Positions 1 through 9,141 of a stretch of 64,000 nt of DNA are shown piece by piece. The position numbers and the translations under genes were made by a program. Below the pieces are notes generated by a model that worked only from the letters and a program-made list of their open reading frames with translations, was not told the origin of the DNA and did no database searches. The first letter of the stretch is position 1, and each line of letters opens with the position of its first letter. The stretch is from NCBI RefSeq assembly GCF_000337535.1, contig NZ_AOIP01000032.1, forward strand, positions 17,987-81,986. Reading direction: 5' to 3'. Origin of the DNA: Natrialba aegyptia DSM 13077. Lineage in GTDB: Archaea > Halobacteriota > Halobacteria > Halobacteriales > Natrialbaceae.

Positions 1-1
1 C

Positions 2-571
2 GGCGACCTGGACATCGGCGACGACGTGGACATCGAAGAGGGATTCGAAGCCAACGGCTGGATCGTCATCCGCAACCCCATGCCGACGATCGTCCTCATG
101 TTCGTCTACCTCAAACACCTCCTCTTGATCGGCGAGGAAGACACCGCCCAGCGGCTGATCTCCGAACTCGTCGACGAGGATGCGGACGAAGACGACCCCG
201 ACACGGAGCCGCTCGTCATCCCCGGGAACGCAACGGTCGGCGACGACGCCTGGCGCGTCTCGACGCCCGCGACGATCGGCGACGACTGTCGGCTCCACGG
301 CAACGTCCGCGCCGAAACGATCGTCGTCGGGAACGACTGCAATATCTTCGGGAGTCTCCGCGCCCGCGACGACGTAACCGTCGGCGATGGAACGCGCATC
401 CACGGCGACCTGACGACGCGAAACGGCGACGTGACGATCACCGACGACGCGCGCATCCTCGGCGACGTGTCGTGTGCCGATCTCGAACTCGGGCCCGGCG
501 CCGAAATCGACGGCACGATCCGGGCCGATGGCGAAATTACGATGGCGACGGGCGAGCGCGATCTCGAGTAG
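2..571 (+). CDS. Polymer-forming (bactofilin-like) protein, 5' end outside window
   Basis: The reading frame is open from the first bases, so the gene starts upstream and only about the last 190 codons are present. The C-terminal half is a series of short repeats of hydrophobic residues alternating with Gly-Asp (for example ATIGDDCRLHGNV and VTVGDGTRIHGDL), the pattern of a right-handed beta-helix as in bactofilins and left-handed hexapeptide proteins. A hydrophobic patch (PTIVLMFVYLKHLLLI) lies near residue 25 of the visible part, followed by an acidic linker. In archaea such proteins are annotated as polymer-forming cytoskeletal proteins; the exact role is not known. The next gene starts about 70 bp downstream on the same strand. 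Confidence 0.75.
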   Translation, partial: GDLDIGDDVDIEEGFEANGWIVIRNPMPTIVLMFVYLKHLLLIGEEDTAQRLISELVDEDADEDDPDTEPLVIPGNATVGDDAWRVSTPATIGDDCRLHGNVRAETIVVGNDCNIFGSLRARDDVTVGDGTRIHGDLTTRNGDVTITDDARILGDVSCADLELGPGAEIDGTIRADGEITMATGERDLE

Positions 572-642
572 ATTCCATTGTAGCGCCACCGCTTGCTCGT
601 CCCACCCGAACAATCATCGGGCCACAACCTGGATACCAACCC

Positions 643-1284
643 GTGTCCCTCATCGTCGAGTTCGAACTGGAAACGCCGATCCTTCGCACCGCAGCGTCGG
701 CGATCGAAACGTTGCGGATCGAGGAGCTCTACCGGACCGAAACCGGCGAGCCGAAACTGCTCTTCTGGGCGATGGGCGAGGAGTTCGACGCGTTCGAACG
801 CGCACTGGGGGCCGACGACAGCGTCGATCGGTTCGCCGAACTCGAGTCGCTGGCCGAGCGACGCCTGTACAGCGTGGTCCTCTCGGAGGAGGCAACCGCG
901 AAGCTCACCTATCCGGTCGCCGCCGAACACGACATCGGGATTCTGGACATCGTCGTTACAGAAACGACCGTCGTTCGCGCCCGCGTCCCCTCTCGAGAGG
1001 CGCTTCGTGCGTATCGCGAGGGCTGTCTCGAGCGAGACATCGGCTTTCTCGTCCGGCGAATATACCAGGAACACCGGACTGAAACCGCACAGTACGATCT
1101 GACGGCACACCAACGTGAGGCCCTCCTTACCGCCCTCGAACGCGGCTACTTCGAGGTCCCGCGGACAATCACCCTCTCGGAGGTCGCCGCCGAGCTCGAT
1201 ATCTCGGATCAGGCCCTCTCGGCCCGACTCCGACGCGGACAGGCGAATCTGCTCTGGAATACGCTCGCAGATGCCCTCTCTTAA
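643..1284 (+). CDS. Bat-type HTH transcriptional regulator
   Basis: A 213-residue protein with the architecture of bacterio-opsin-activator (Bat) family regulators: an N-terminal alpha/beta sensor-like half and a C-terminal HTH_10 domain, here LTAHQREALLTALERGYFE followed by LSEVAAELDISDQALSARL, the recognition helix region. I take the GTG at 643 as start because family members begin with a short beta-strand like SLIVEFEL and no closer ATG exists. It probably controls a small regulon; the target cannot be read from the sequence. The stop is TAA and the HalOD1 gene follows 54 bp later on the same strand. Confidence 0.8.
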   Translation: MSLIVEFELETPILRTAASAIETLRIEELYRTETGEPKLLFWAMGEEFDAFERALGADDSVDRFAELESLAERRLYSVVLSEEATAKLTYPVAAEHDIGILDIVVTETTVVRARVPSREALRAYREGCLERDIGFLVRRIYQEHRTETAQYDLTAHQREALLTALERGYFEVPRTITLSEVAAELDISDQALSARLRRGQANLLWNTLADALS

Positions 1285-1338
1285 AAGGTTGGCCAGTCAA
1301 CGGACGGTCTTTCCCGGCTCCCGTTCGTTAGTTGATCC

Positions 1339-1683
1339 ATGAACCAGACACCTCACAGCACTCACGCCGATGCGACCCAGCCGGCCACGAATGACGACCG
1401 GTTCGTCTACCAGGCCGACCCTGAACAACCCTTAAGCGTCGCCGTTATCTCCGCAATTGCGAACCAGGACGGCCGCGACATGATGGAAGTCGCGGACGAA
1501 CTCGATCCCCTCTACAACGTGATCGACCCAGCGGCGCTCGATTCTCTGTTCGAACCCGAGCCGGGTAACGCGTCGGCCGGCTCGTCTCCCCTCGACCGTG
1601 CGGGCGGCAGCGTAACGTTCTCTTACGCCGGCCGCACCGTCACGGTCGATACGACCGGCCGCGTTGAACTCGAAGATACGTAA
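1339..1683 (+). CDS. HalOD1 domain protein
   Basis: A 114-residue haloarchaeal protein matching the HalOD1 output domain: a central segment PLSVAVISAIANQDGRD, then an acidic stretch ELDPLYNVIDPAALDSLF, and a C-terminal beta hairpin VTFSYAGRTVTVD. HalOD1 domains occur alone or at the end of haloarchaeal signalling proteins; their biochemical function is not established. It follows the Bat-type regulator on the same strand and may be co-transcribed with it. Confidence 0.8.
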   Translation: MNQTPHSTHADATQPATNDDRFVYQADPEQPLSVAVISAIANQDGRDMMEVADELDPLYNVIDPAALDSLFEPEPGNASAGSSPLDRAGGSVTFSYAGRTVTVDTTGRVELEDT

Positions 1684-1773
1684 CGAGGACCGCCGTTCAG
1701 GTTTGGATTGTTTTCGGTCTGTCGCTTGATTCGCGCTTGCTCTGTCGGTGTTTAGATCTGATTCGCGTTCGGC

Positions 1774-2445
1774 TCAATAGATCAGTTCGTCGTCGTTCTC
1801 GACCATGTACAGCGTCCGTGCGGCGATGTTGACGGCGTGATCGCCGACCCGTTCGAGGTCTCGAATCGTCAACAGGAGACGCGAAACGTCCTGCAGAAGC
1901 CGTTCGACCTCGTCGGGCGAATCGAGTTCACGTTCGATGAGGTCGCGGACGACGATTTCGCTCGCGCGCTCGGCGAAGTGATCGAGGTCGTCGTCGCGTT
2001 CTGCCAGTTCGCGGCAGCCGTCGGTGTCTTCGCTGTCGTAGGCGAGCATCGCGTCTTCGATCATGTCGAGGGTCATCTCGCCCATCTCCTGCACGTCGAC
2101 ATCGGGGAAGAGGTCGTGTCTGGCGTCGAGGGTGTACTCGCCGAGGTTGACCGCGAGATCGCCGATTCGTTCGAGGTCCGTGATGATCTTGAACGACGCG
2201 GCGATAAACCGCAGATCGCTGGCGACGGGTTGCTGGAGGGCCAGCAGTTCGATACACTGCTGTTCGAGGTCGAGGTACTGCTGGTTGACCTCGCTGTCGC
2301 CTTCGATGACCTCGCGGGCGAGATCGTTGTCCTTCTGTTCGAGGGCGTCAAGCCCCATCCGAAGGCGTTCCATGACGATCTCGCTCATGTAGAGGATATC
2401 CTCGCGAAGCGTTTCGAGTTTCTCCTGGTAGGATTGGCGGGCCAT
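1774..2445 (-). CDS. phoU: Phosphate signalling complex protein PhoU
   Basis: A 223-residue protein of the usual PhoU length with two three-helix bundles, each carrying the E-x-x-D-L-A-x-N-x-x-x-Y type metal site (DLERIGDLAVNLGEY near residue 90, DLERVGDHAVNIAART near residue 195). PhoU lowers activity of the Pst transporter and links it to phosphate signalling. The start is the ATG at 2445 (MARQSYQEK). It is encoded on the same strand as pstSCAB, about 1.5 kb downstream of pstB, with a dehydrogenase gene between; in many haloarchaea phoU directly follows pstB. Confidence 0.93.
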   Translation of the reverse strand: MARQSYQEKLETLREDILYMSEIVMERLRMGLDALEQKDNDLAREVIEGDSEVNQQYLDLEQQCIELLALQQPVASDLRFIAASFKIITDLERIGDLAVNLGEYTLDARHDLFPDVDVQEMGEMTLDMIEDAMLAYDSEDTDGCRELAERDDDLDHFAERASEIVVRDLIERELDSPDEVERLLQDVSRLLLTIRDLERVGDHAVNIAARTLYMVENDDELIY

Positions 2446-2526
2446 ACTGCAGAAAGCACGCTGGTGGTTGATAAAGATTGGTAGCGATGAACTCTCGTCT
2501 CGGTTCGTCGCTGCCTGTTCCTCGCC

Positions 2527-3684
2527 TTAGGGGTGCAACAATACCTTCGTCACGCCCTCCTCCCGCTCGTCGAACCGTTCGTACATCTCGGGGGCATCCT
2601 CGAGTTCAACCTCGTGGGAGACGAGAAAGCCCGGTTCGGCCCGGCCGGAGACGATCATGTCGCGGAGCCGTCGGTTGTAGCGCTTGACCGGGCACTGTCC
2701 GGTGCCGAACTGGAGGCCTTTTTCGAAGGCGATGCCGAGATCGATGTTGAGTAATCCCTGTTCGTCGACCTGCTCGGGCGGGTCGGGTTCCTCCGAGATG
2801 TAGAGGCCGACGATGCCGATCTTGCCGGTCGCTTCGACCGCCTGAATCAGTTGGTTGATCACGAGCGAGGGGTTCTCGCGTTCGTGATCGTAGGGGTGGT
2901 CGCCGTCGCGTTCGCTGTCGATCGCCTGGTAGCCGACGGCGTCGACGCCCTTGTCTACCGGGCCGCCGTGGGCGTCGACGATGGCCTCGGCTGCATCCGT
3001 CTCCTCGAAGTTGATCGTCGTCGCGTCGCAGTGGTCCTCGGCCAATTCGAGGCGGCTCTCGACTCGATCGACGACGTAGATTTCAGAGGCACCCTTGAGT
3101 TTCGCGCTGTAAGCAGCCATGAGGCCGACGGGACCAGCGCCGAAGACGGCGACCGATTCGCCGGGCTGGAGGTCGGCGAGTTCGGTGCCGTGCCAGCCGG
3201 TGGGGAACACGTCGGCGAGCATGATGAAGTCCTCTTCGTGGCCCTCCTCGGGTAAGGAGAGGGCGTTGAAGTCGGCGTAGGGGACGCGGACTTTCTCTGC
3301 CTGCCCGCCCTGATAGGGGCCCATCTTGACGTAGCCGTAGGCGCCGCCGGGCGTCTCCGCGACGGTTTCACAGTAGTTGTAGTTCCCTTCCTCGCAGTTT
3401 TCGCAGAACCCGCAGGCGATATTGAACGGGAGGACGACTCGGTCGCCGGGTTCGAGCGTGTCGACGCCCTCGCCGACCTCGGCGATTTCGCCCATGATCT
3501 CGTGGCCGAAGACCATCCCCTCGTCGGCGCCGGCCCGTCCCTCGTACATGTGCAGGTCCGAGCCGCAAATCGCGGTCGTCGTCACGTCGAGTATCGCGTC
3601 GTTCGGGTGTTCGAGCGTCGGTTCGTCGATTTCATCGACCGATACGTCGTGGGAGTCGTGGTAGACAACGCCTCTGATTGACAT
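2527..3684 (-). CDS. Zinc-dependent MDR dehydrogenase, glutathione-independent formaldehyde dehydrogenase-like
   Basis: A 385-residue medium-chain dehydrogenase. The catalytic zinc site is visible as ICGSDLHMY and GHEIMGEI, the structural zinc site as CGFCENCEEGNYNYC, and the NAD-binding Rossmann motif as VFGAGPVGLMAA. Two features match the formaldehyde-dismutase/FdhA branch of the family: the segment PGGAYGYVKMGPYQGGQAEKVRV (quoted in part: GGAYGYVKMGPYQGGQAE) and the length near 390. The ATG at 3684 is preferred over an in-frame GTG three codons upstream. It probably oxidises formaldehyde or a related alcohol or aldehyde. Its place between pstB and phoU has no obvious functional link to phosphate. 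Confidence 0.85.
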   Translation of the reverse strand: MSIRGVVYHDSHDVSVDEIDEPTLEHPNDAILDVTTTAICGSDLHMYEGRAGADEGMVFGHEIMGEIAEVGEGVDTLEPGDRVVLPFNIACGFCENCEEGNYNYCETVAETPGGAYGYVKMGPYQGGQAEKVRVPYADFNALSLPEEGHEEDFIMLADVFPTGWHGTELADLQPGESVAVFGAGPVGLMAAYSAKLKGASEIYVVDRVESRLELAEDHCDATTINFEETDAAEAIVDAHGGPVDKGVDAVGYQAIDSERDGDHPYDHERENPSLVINQLIQAVEATGKIGIVGLYISEEPDPPEQVDEQGLLNIDLGIAFEKGLQFGTGQCPVKRYNRRLRDMIVSGRAEPGFLVSHEVELEDAPEMYERFDEREEGVTKVLLHP

Positions 3685-3699
3685 CGGTGACACCTATTG

Positions 3700-3954
3700 G
3701 CCGCGACTTCGACCCTGTCCCTAAAGATTCGCGGTGCACGTGCAACTCGGTGACGAACCGACCGCCCGAGCGCTGAACGCTGAGCGTGGAGCGGAGAGCG
3801 TGGAGCGTGGAAAACCGAGTGCGAATCGGAAAGGGAACGAGAGAGAGAGAGAGAGAGAGAGAGAAAAAAACGCCGAAGCGAAGCCCAGAACAGCGAACAA
3901 CCTGTCGAAGCGGAGCGCCACTATACCCTTCCGAAGCGGAGCGCCGATCGTCGA
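3700..3954. other. Intergenic region with repeats between pstB and the dehydrogenase gene
   Basis: No gene is seen. The stretch holds three near-identical copies of GAGCGTGGA around 3784-3812, a GA dinucleotide tract at 3839-3864, and two copies of CGAAGCGGAGCGCC at 3906-3919 and 3932-3945 directly after pstB. Open frames across it are made only of repeat-derived Leu-Ser or Arg-Glu runs and look spurious. Confidence 0.7.
3839..3864. repeat. GA dinucleotide microsatellite
   Basis: Thirteen GA units in succession followed by a short A run. Such a purine-only tract is unusual in this otherwise GC-rich genome and can adopt non-B structure. Confidence 0.95.
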
Positions 3955-4854
3955 CTACCCGAACTTGCCCGTGATGTAATCCTCGACCCGATCGCTTTCC
4001 GGGTTCTCGAAGATTTTCGTCGTGTCGTCGAACTCGACGAGGTTTCCTCCGGTGAGGAAGACGGCGGTCTTGTCGGAGATACGCGCCGCCTGCTGCATGT
4101 TGTGGGTGACGATAATCACCGTGTACTCCTCGGCCAGATCCTCGATCAGATCCTCGATCTTCGAGGTTGCGACGGGGTCGAGCGCCGACGCCGGCTCGTC
4201 CATCAGGATGACCTCGGGGTCGGGCGCGATCGCCCGCGCGATACACAGGCGCTGTTGTTGGCCGCCCGAGAGATCGAGGCCGCTCGAGTCGAGTTGATCC
4301 TCGACCTCGTCGAGCAACGCGGCGCGTTCGAGGGCCGTGTGGACCTTCTCGTCCAAGTTGTCGTCCTGGCCCTGCACCCGGAGCCCGTAGGCGACGTTGT
4401 CGTAGATGCTCTTCGGGAACGGGTTCGGCGACTGGAACACCATGCCGATCCGCCGGCGCAACGCAACCGGGTCGACATCGTCGTCGTAGACGTCCTTTTC
4501 GCGGAAGAACAACTCCCCGTCGACGCGGGCGATATCGATGAGGTCGTTCATGCGGTTGATCGAGCGCAGGAACGTCGATTTCCCACAGCCCGAGGGCCCG
4601 ATGAGTGCCGTCACCTGCTGTTCGGGGATCTCCATCGAAATCCCGTTCAGCGCCTGGTCGTCGCCGTAGTACACGTCCAGATCGCGCGACTCGATGATCG
4701 TTCGGTCGGGCACCGTCGCCGGATCGTCTCGTGAACTCGTCTCGACGCCGATATCGGTTCCGCGGTCCGCGAGACTATCGGTGCCCGGCGTGGGATTGGG
4801 CTGCTGGTCGTCAGTCTGTTCCGTTTCCGAGGACGTCATCTGTTTGTTAGTCAT
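3955..4854 (-). CDS. pstB: Phosphate ABC transporter ATP-binding protein PstB
   Basis: The ATPase of the high-affinity phosphate importer, 299 residues. Walker A is GPSGCGKST, the ABC signature is LSGGQQQRL, Walker B is [13 protein letters not shown], and the switch histidine is in [10 protein letters not shown]. PstB-specific text such as [19 protein letters not shown] is present. The first 45 or so residues are an acidic Thr/Asp-rich extension ahead of the ABC core, common in halophilic homologues. The start ATG lies 2 bp after the pstA stop, so translation is probably coupled. It is the last gene of the pstSCAB unit. Confidence 0.96.
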   Translation of the reverse strand: MTNKQMTSSETEQTDDQQPNPTPGTDSLADRGTDIGVETSSRDDPATVPDRTIIESRDLDVYYGDDQALNGISMEIPEQQVTALIGPSGCGKSTFLRSINRMNDLIDIARVDGELFFREKDVYDDDVDPVALRRRIGMVFQSPNPFPKSIYDNVAYGLRVQGQDDNLDEKVHTALERAALLDEVEDQLDSSGLDLSGGQQQRLCIARAIAPDPEVILMDEPASALDPVATSKIEDLIEDLAEEYTVIIVTHNMQQAARISDKTAVFLTGGNLVEFDDTTKIFENPESDRVEDYITGKFG

Positions 4855-4856
4855 TG

Positions 4857-5747
4857 TCAGGTTCGCTGTTGATATCGATTCCGGATGATGATCGCGACCG
4901 AGTTGATCGTTAGCAGGATCACGAGCAGCGTCACGACGCCAGCCGCAACGACGCCGTACTGGAACTCAGTCTGCGGGTACGACGCCCAGTTGTAGATTTG
5001 TAAGGGCATGGCGCTAACCTTGCTGAGAAGGCTGTTCGGGACCCCGAAGACGGTCGTCGGTGCCGCGATCATGATCAGCGGTGCCGTCTCGCCGATTGCG
5101 CGACCGAGTGCGAGGATCGTCCCGGTCATGATCCCGGGCATTGCCCGTGGAAGAACGACGTTCCGGATCGTCTGCCACTTCGTCGCGCCCATCCCGTAGG
5201 ATGCCTGTCGCTGCGAGTCGGGGACCGATCGTATCGCTTCCTGTGCCGAGATGATCACGATCGGCAGGATGAGCAAGGCGACGGTAAACGCCGCGGCCAG
5301 CACCGACCCGTAGCCGATGTTAAAGAGCCCCACGAACAGCCCCAGCCCTAACAGACCGTACACAACTGAAGGAACGCCCGCAAGATTGGCGATGTTGAGC
5401 TGGATGAACCGCGTGAGGTAGCCGTCACTGGCGTACTCTTCGAGGTAGATCGCAGCCCCGACACCGAGCGGGAAGGTGACGAGCGCGATCATGATCATGA
5501 TCGCGATGGAGCCGACGAGCGCTGGCAGGAATCCGGCATTGTTCGGGTTCGGATGGGGCGGGTTCGTGAGGAACCCCCAGTCGAGCCAGCCAACCGCGTC
5601 GACGGCGACGTTCAGGAGCAACGCCGCGAGCGAGACGATGCCGATGAGCGTCGCCGCCAGTGCGAGCAGCCGGAACGCCACGTCTTTCGTACGGCTGATC
5701 TGGCCAAACCCGGAGTCGACCGACGCCTCCTGCGTATCGGCAGCCAT
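4857..5747 (-). CDS. pstA: Phosphate ABC transporter permease PstA
   Basis: A 296-residue inner-membrane permease with six predicted helices. The first spans about residues 28-50, and the cytoplasmic EAA-type loop facing PstB is [25 protein letters not shown] (quoted in part: [18 protein letters not shown]). It forms the translocation channel with PstC. The ATG overlaps the pstC stop by one base, so the two are translationally coupled. Confidence 0.95.
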   Translation of the reverse strand: MAADTQEASVDSGFGQISRTKDVAFRLLALAATLIGIVSLAALLLNVAVDAVGWLDWGFLTNPPHPNPNNAGFLPALVGSIAIMIMIALVTFPLGVGAAIYLEEYASDGYLTRFIQLNIANLAGVPSVVYGLLGLGLFVGLFNIGYGSVLAAAFTVALLILPIVIISAQEAIRSVPDSQRQASYGMGATKWQTIRNVVLPRAMPGIMTGTILALGRAIGETAPLIMIAAPTTVFGVPNSLLSKVSAMPLQIYNWASYPQTEFQYGVVAAGVVTLLVILLTINSVAIIIRNRYQQRT

Positions 5748-6670
5748 TAGCGATACACCTCCCGGTAGCGCGAGGCGACGAGTTCACTGACGAGGTTCAT
5801 GACGAAGGTGATGACGAACAGGGTGAGCCCGACTGCAAAGAGGCTCTTGTAAGCGGCTCCCTGACCGACGATGTCGCCGGTTCCGATCTGGACCATGGCA
5901 GAAGTCATGGGTTGGATCGAATCCAGGAACATCCCCGCCGGATCGGTCAGATCGACCATCCGCGGTGTCTGCCCCGCTGCGATCGCGACGATCATCGTTT
6001 CGCCGATCGCCCGCGAGAGAGCGAGGATGAACGACGAGATGATTCCCGAAAGCGCTGCCGGCACGACGACGGATGTCGAGACGGTAAACTTCGTCGCCCC
6101 GAGTCCGTAACTGGCCTGTCGAAGCGAGTCCGGGACTGCGCTCATCGCGTCCTCGCTGATCGAGGACACCATCGGGATGATCATGATTCCCACCATGATC
6201 GATGCCGAGAGCGCGTTGAACGTCGAGAGCGGTAAGATCGTGTCCAGCGCCGGCGTCACGTAGACGAGCGCGAAGTAGCCGTAGACGACCGTCGGCACGC
6301 CAGCCAGCACCTCGAGCGCCGGCTTGAGGTAGGCTCGTCGGCGCTCGGAGGCGTACTCGCTGAGGTAGATCGCGGTCAGCAATCCGATCGGCAGCGCGAC
6401 CAGCGCCGAGCCGAGGGTAATGATCAACGTGCCCGAAATCAACGGCAACACGCCGAACGCGACCGGGTCGTTCGTCGGACTCCACCGCGTTCCCGTGAGG
6501 AACTCGATCGGCGAGACGGTCGCGAAGAAATCGATCGCGTCGATGAGAAGCGTCGCGACGATGGCGACGGTGGTCAGGATCGACAGGAGCGCACACAGCA
6601 TGAAGAGATAGCGAAATGCCGTGCCGCGCGCGGTTCGGATGCCGTCGTGAGAGAAGTCTGGCTGGCTCAT
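5747..6670 (-). CDS. pstC: Phosphate ABC transporter permease PstC
   Basis: A 307-residue permease, partner of PstA. Six membrane segments are visible, with the first at about residues 20-45, and the ATPase-contact loop contains AVPDSLRQASYGLGATKF. The periplasm-side segment SPIEFLTGTRWSP is typical of PstC. Its start overlaps the pstS stop by 4 bp (ATGA), a tight operon junction. Confidence 0.95.
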   Translation of the reverse strand: MSQPDFSHDGIRTARGTAFRYLFMLCALLSILTTVAIVATLLIDAIDFFATVSPIEFLTGTRWSPTNDPVAFGVLPLISGTLIITLGSALVALPIGLLTAIYLSEYASERRRAYLKPALEVLAGVPTVVYGYFALVYVTPALDTILPLSTFNALSASIMVGIMIIPMVSSISEDAMSAVPDSLRQASYGLGATKFTVSTSVVVPAALSGIISSFILALSRAIGETMIVAIAAGQTPRMVDLTDPAGMFLDSIQPMTSAMVQIGTGDIVGQGAAYKSLFAVGLTLFVITFVMNLVSELVASRYREVYR

Positions 6671-7641
6671 TCGGTCACCTCGGCGATCGCCTCGTCGAGT
6701 TTCGATACGTTTTCATCGCGTTGATCCTCGGTGATCGGGACGTACCCGACTTCGGAGACCAGGTCCGTCGCGGCTCGTTCCATATAGAAGCGAGCGAAGT
6801 CGCGGACGGCTGGATCTGCGAGCGATTCCTTCGCGACGTAGATGAACAGCGGCCGCGAGAGCGGGGTATACTCACCGGACATCGCCGTCTCGATCGAGGG
6901 CTCCACGCAAGCGCCGTCGTCGTCGATCGAGAGCGCCTTGATCGAGTTCGGATTTTCGCTGTAATACGAGAAGCCGAAGTAGCCCATCGCGTATTCCGAT
7001 CCCTGCACGCCCTGTACGATCGTTCGGTCGCGCTCGGTCGCGTGGTAGTCGCTTCGGTGGTTTTCCTCCTCGCCGATGATTGCCTCGTTGAAGTAATCGA
7101 ACGTGCCGGAGGTCGTCGCAGCGCCGTACAGTTCGAACTCCTCGTCGGGCCAGTCTTCGTTGATATCGCTCCAGCGCTCGGCTCCACCGGCGCGCCAGAT
7201 ATCGTGGAGTTCGTCGACGGTAAGACAATCGACCCAGTCGGCCTCGGGATTGACGACGACCGTCAACGCGTCCGTCGCGACCTGGAACTCGATCGGCGTA
7301 ATATCGTTCTCTCCACACTGTTCGATTTCGGCGTCGGCGATCGCCCGACTCGCGTTGTTAATGTCGGTCCGTCCCGCACAGAAGAAGTTCCCGAACCCGC
7401 CGCCGGTCCCGGTTTTACTGAGCGAGAGGTTGACGGTCGGGTTTTCCTCGGAGAATGCGGAAGCGATCGCCTCGGTCACGGGAAACACGGTACTGCTTCC
7501 CGCGATATTCACTTGATTGCCCTCTTCGGCGAAGACACCGGCACAACCGGCCATTCCGCCGGAGAGAGCAACACTTGCCGCGGCGAGAAAATCACGCCGA
7601 CCGAGTCCGGTCGGCAAGGACGCCGTGGTATCTCTCGACAT
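6667..7641 (-). CDS. pstS: Phosphate-binding TAT lipoprotein PstS
   Basis: The extracellular phosphate receptor of the Pst system, about 324 residues. The N-terminus has a twin-arginine motif (GRRDFLAA), a hydrophobic stretch and a lipobox (MAGCAG), so it is exported folded and anchored by lipid, the standard haloarchaeal arrangement. Phosphate-binding segments include IAGSSTVFPVTEA and SKTGTGGGFGNF. I use the ATG at 7641; a GTG one codon upstream is possible. A box resembling TATA lies at 7661-7670, so the message is probably nearly leaderless. First gene of pstSCAB. Confidence 0.95.
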   Translation of the reverse strand: MSRDTTASLPTGLGRRDFLAAASVALSGGMAGCAGVFAEEGNQVNIAGSSTVFPVTEAIASAFSEENPTVNLSLSKTGTGGGFGNFFCAGRTDINNASRAIADAEIEQCGENDITPIEFQVATDALTVVVNPEADWVDCLTVDELHDIWRAGGAERWSDINEDWPDEEFELYGAATTSGTFDYFNEAIIGEEENHRSDYHATERDRTIVQGVQGSEYAMGYFGFSYYSENPNSIKALSIDDDGACVEPSIETAMSGEYTPLSRPLFIYVAKESLADPAVRDFARFYMERAATDLVSEVGYVPITEDQRDENVSKLDEAIAEVTE

Positions 7642-7660
7642 CACTGAAGACTCGCCAGCA

Positions 7661-7670
7661 CCTAAATAAG
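7661..7670 (-). promoter_or_regulatory. Probable TATA box of the pst operon
   Basis: On the minus strand an AT-rich box (CTTATTTAGG) ends about 20 bp before the pstS ATG. That spacing suits a leaderless or very short-leader transcript. A longer alternating AT tract further upstream, at 7685-7706, could be a second basal element. Confidence 0.5.
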
Positions 7671-7903
7671 TACTCTACTATGATGGCTATATATCTATAT
7701 ATAATATCCATCCTGAGTTTCCGCAATGAGCTAGATAGCCAGTCTAGTCGTCACCCCCGCCATGCGCCTGGATGACGAACGATTACGAAGTCGTTACGAA
7801 TCAGTAGTCTCCACGTAGCTTTGAACGTCTATACTGTATTGCTGTCGTCTCGCATACAGACGGAACGGTTCCGGAGTGATCCTCAGTTATATGTATTCAG
7901 CCA

Positions 7904-7943
7904 CACTATTCGTTCTGATGGCCATCGTCATCGGTGAATAGTG
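7904..7943. repeat. 8-bp inverted repeat, candidate operator
   Basis: Arms CACTATTC and GAATAGTG are exact reverse complements separated by 24 bp. The dyad lies about 90 bp before the AbrB-PhoU start and 260 bp before pstS. Being DNA-binding, the AbrB-PhoU protein itself is one candidate ligand; this is inference. Confidence 0.5.
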
Positions 7944-8000
7944 CGTTTCTGGTCCCAACACGCCCGTTTTATAGTTGGCATTGATCTCTATAGATAGCAG

Positions 8001-8010
8001 AGTATTTATA
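8001..8010 (+). promoter_or_regulatory. TATA box of the AbrB-PhoU gene
   Basis: The box AGTATTTATA ends 24 bp before the ATG at 8035, the spacing of a leaderless archaeal promoter. Confidence 0.6.
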
Positions 8011-8034
8011 TTCGAACGCTCAAACACCTCCGGT

Positions 8035-9030
8035 ATGGAAACGCGGAAGGTTCAGGTGACCGGCGGGTCGACGTACACCGTCTCACTGCCCAAGACGTGG
8101 GCGACCGAAAACGATGTCGAGGCCGGAACGACAGTCGAGTTCTATCCCGAGGACGATGCGCTCTTGCTCACGCCGGCGAGCGACACCGAGCGCCAGGAAG
8201 GAACGCTCGACGTCTCCGATCTCGAAGGCGAACGCCTGACCAGGGCCGTGATGACCATGTACGTCAGCGGGTTCGACCTCATCCGGCTCGAGGCGACCCG
8301 GATCACGACCGACCAGCGGCGGGCGATTCGGAACGCCACGCAGAGCCTCGTCGGCGTCGAAGTTTTAGAGGAGACGAACGACAGCGTCGTCATCCAGGAT
8401 CTGCTCGACTCCGCCGAACTCTCGATCGTCAACGCCGTCTCGCGCATGCGCCTGATCGCGAGTTCGATGCTCGCGGATGCGATCACCGCCCTCGTCGAGA
8501 ACGACGACGACATCGCACTCGACGTGATCCAGCGCGACGACGACGTCGACCGACTCTGGCTCGTCGTCTCGCGCATCTTCCGGGCGACGCTTCGCTCCCC
8601 GCGCGCCGCGGAAGAACTCGGCGTACCCCGCGAGGACTGTTTCGACTACCACTCGAGCGCGCGCCAACTCGAGCGCATCGCCGACCACGCCACCAAGATC
8701 AGCAATCTCGCGCTCAAACTCCAGGAGATTCCGGAATCGGTCGCCGAGGCGGTCGTTGCGCTTCACAAGGACGCTGCCGACGTCTTAGAGAAGTCGATGG
8801 ACGCGCTGGTCGCCGACGACTCCGAAGAAGCGAATCGGCTGGGACACGCCGCCCGCCAGGCCGTCGTCGAAATCGACGAACATACCCGAACGATCGACGA
8901 CATGCTCCGTGAACTCGATCCCGTCCAGGCCCAGTCGCTCGGGCTGATCGTCGACTCGCTTTCGCGAAGCGCAGACTACGGTGGGAACATCGCCGAGACG
9001 GCGTTGCAGAAGGCGGCTCCGCGGCCCTAA
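8035..9030 (+). CDS. AbrB-PhoU fusion: phosphate uptake regulator
   Basis: A 331-residue protein. Residues 1-45 are a SpoVT/AbrB-type DNA-binding domain (METRKVQVTGGSTYTVSLPK, then WATENDVEAGTTVEFYP). The rest is PhoU-like, with helical repeats carrying the metal-site pattern in RQLERIADHATKISNLA near residue 220. In archaea this fusion is the usual annotation of a phosphate uptake regulator and may replace the PhoB role by binding DNA directly. It is divergent to pstS. I chose the ATG at 8035 because the AbrB strand starts there and a TATA box sits at leaderless spacing. A stand-alone PhoU is also present at 1774-2445. Confidence 0.88.
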   Translation: METRKVQVTGGSTYTVSLPKTWATENDVEAGTTVEFYPEDDALLLTPASDTERQEGTLDVSDLEGERLTRAVMTMYVSGFDLIRLEATRITTDQRRAIRNATQSLVGVEVLEETNDSVVIQDLLDSAELSIVNAVSRMRLIASSMLADAITALVENDDDIALDVIQRDDDVDRLWLVVSRIFRATLRSPRAAEELGVPREDCFDYHSSARQLERIADHATKISNLALKLQEIPESVAEAVVALHKDAADVLEKSMDALVADDSEEANRLGHAARQAVVEIDEHTRTIDDMLRELDPVQAQSLGLIVDSLSRSADYGGNIAETALQKAAPRP

Positions 9031-9141
9031 TCGTAATCGTAACTCTAACCGGTTCTCCGGGCGCCAGCGTTCGTTCTCCGCACTGTTCCGCCGCGGCGGG
9101 TTTGACTCGAATTCAATTGAAATCCGGTGTGCAATCCACGA

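Larger units (their letters stand above)
7642..8034. promoter_or_regulatory. Divergent control region between pstS and the AbrB-PhoU gene
   Basis: This 393-bp gap holds no gene. It contains a TATA-like box for pstS, an AT-alternating tract at 7685-7706, an inverted repeat with arms CACTATTC (7904-7911) and GAATAGTG (7936-7943), and a TATA box at 8001-8010 for the rightward gene. The length and dyad suggest shared phosphate-responsive control of both directions. Confidence 0.6.

Noticed and set aside
3721..3979. Open frames on both strands through the GA tract
   Set aside because: The translations are Leu-Ser or Arg-Glu runs created by the dinucleotide repeat, with no coding character.
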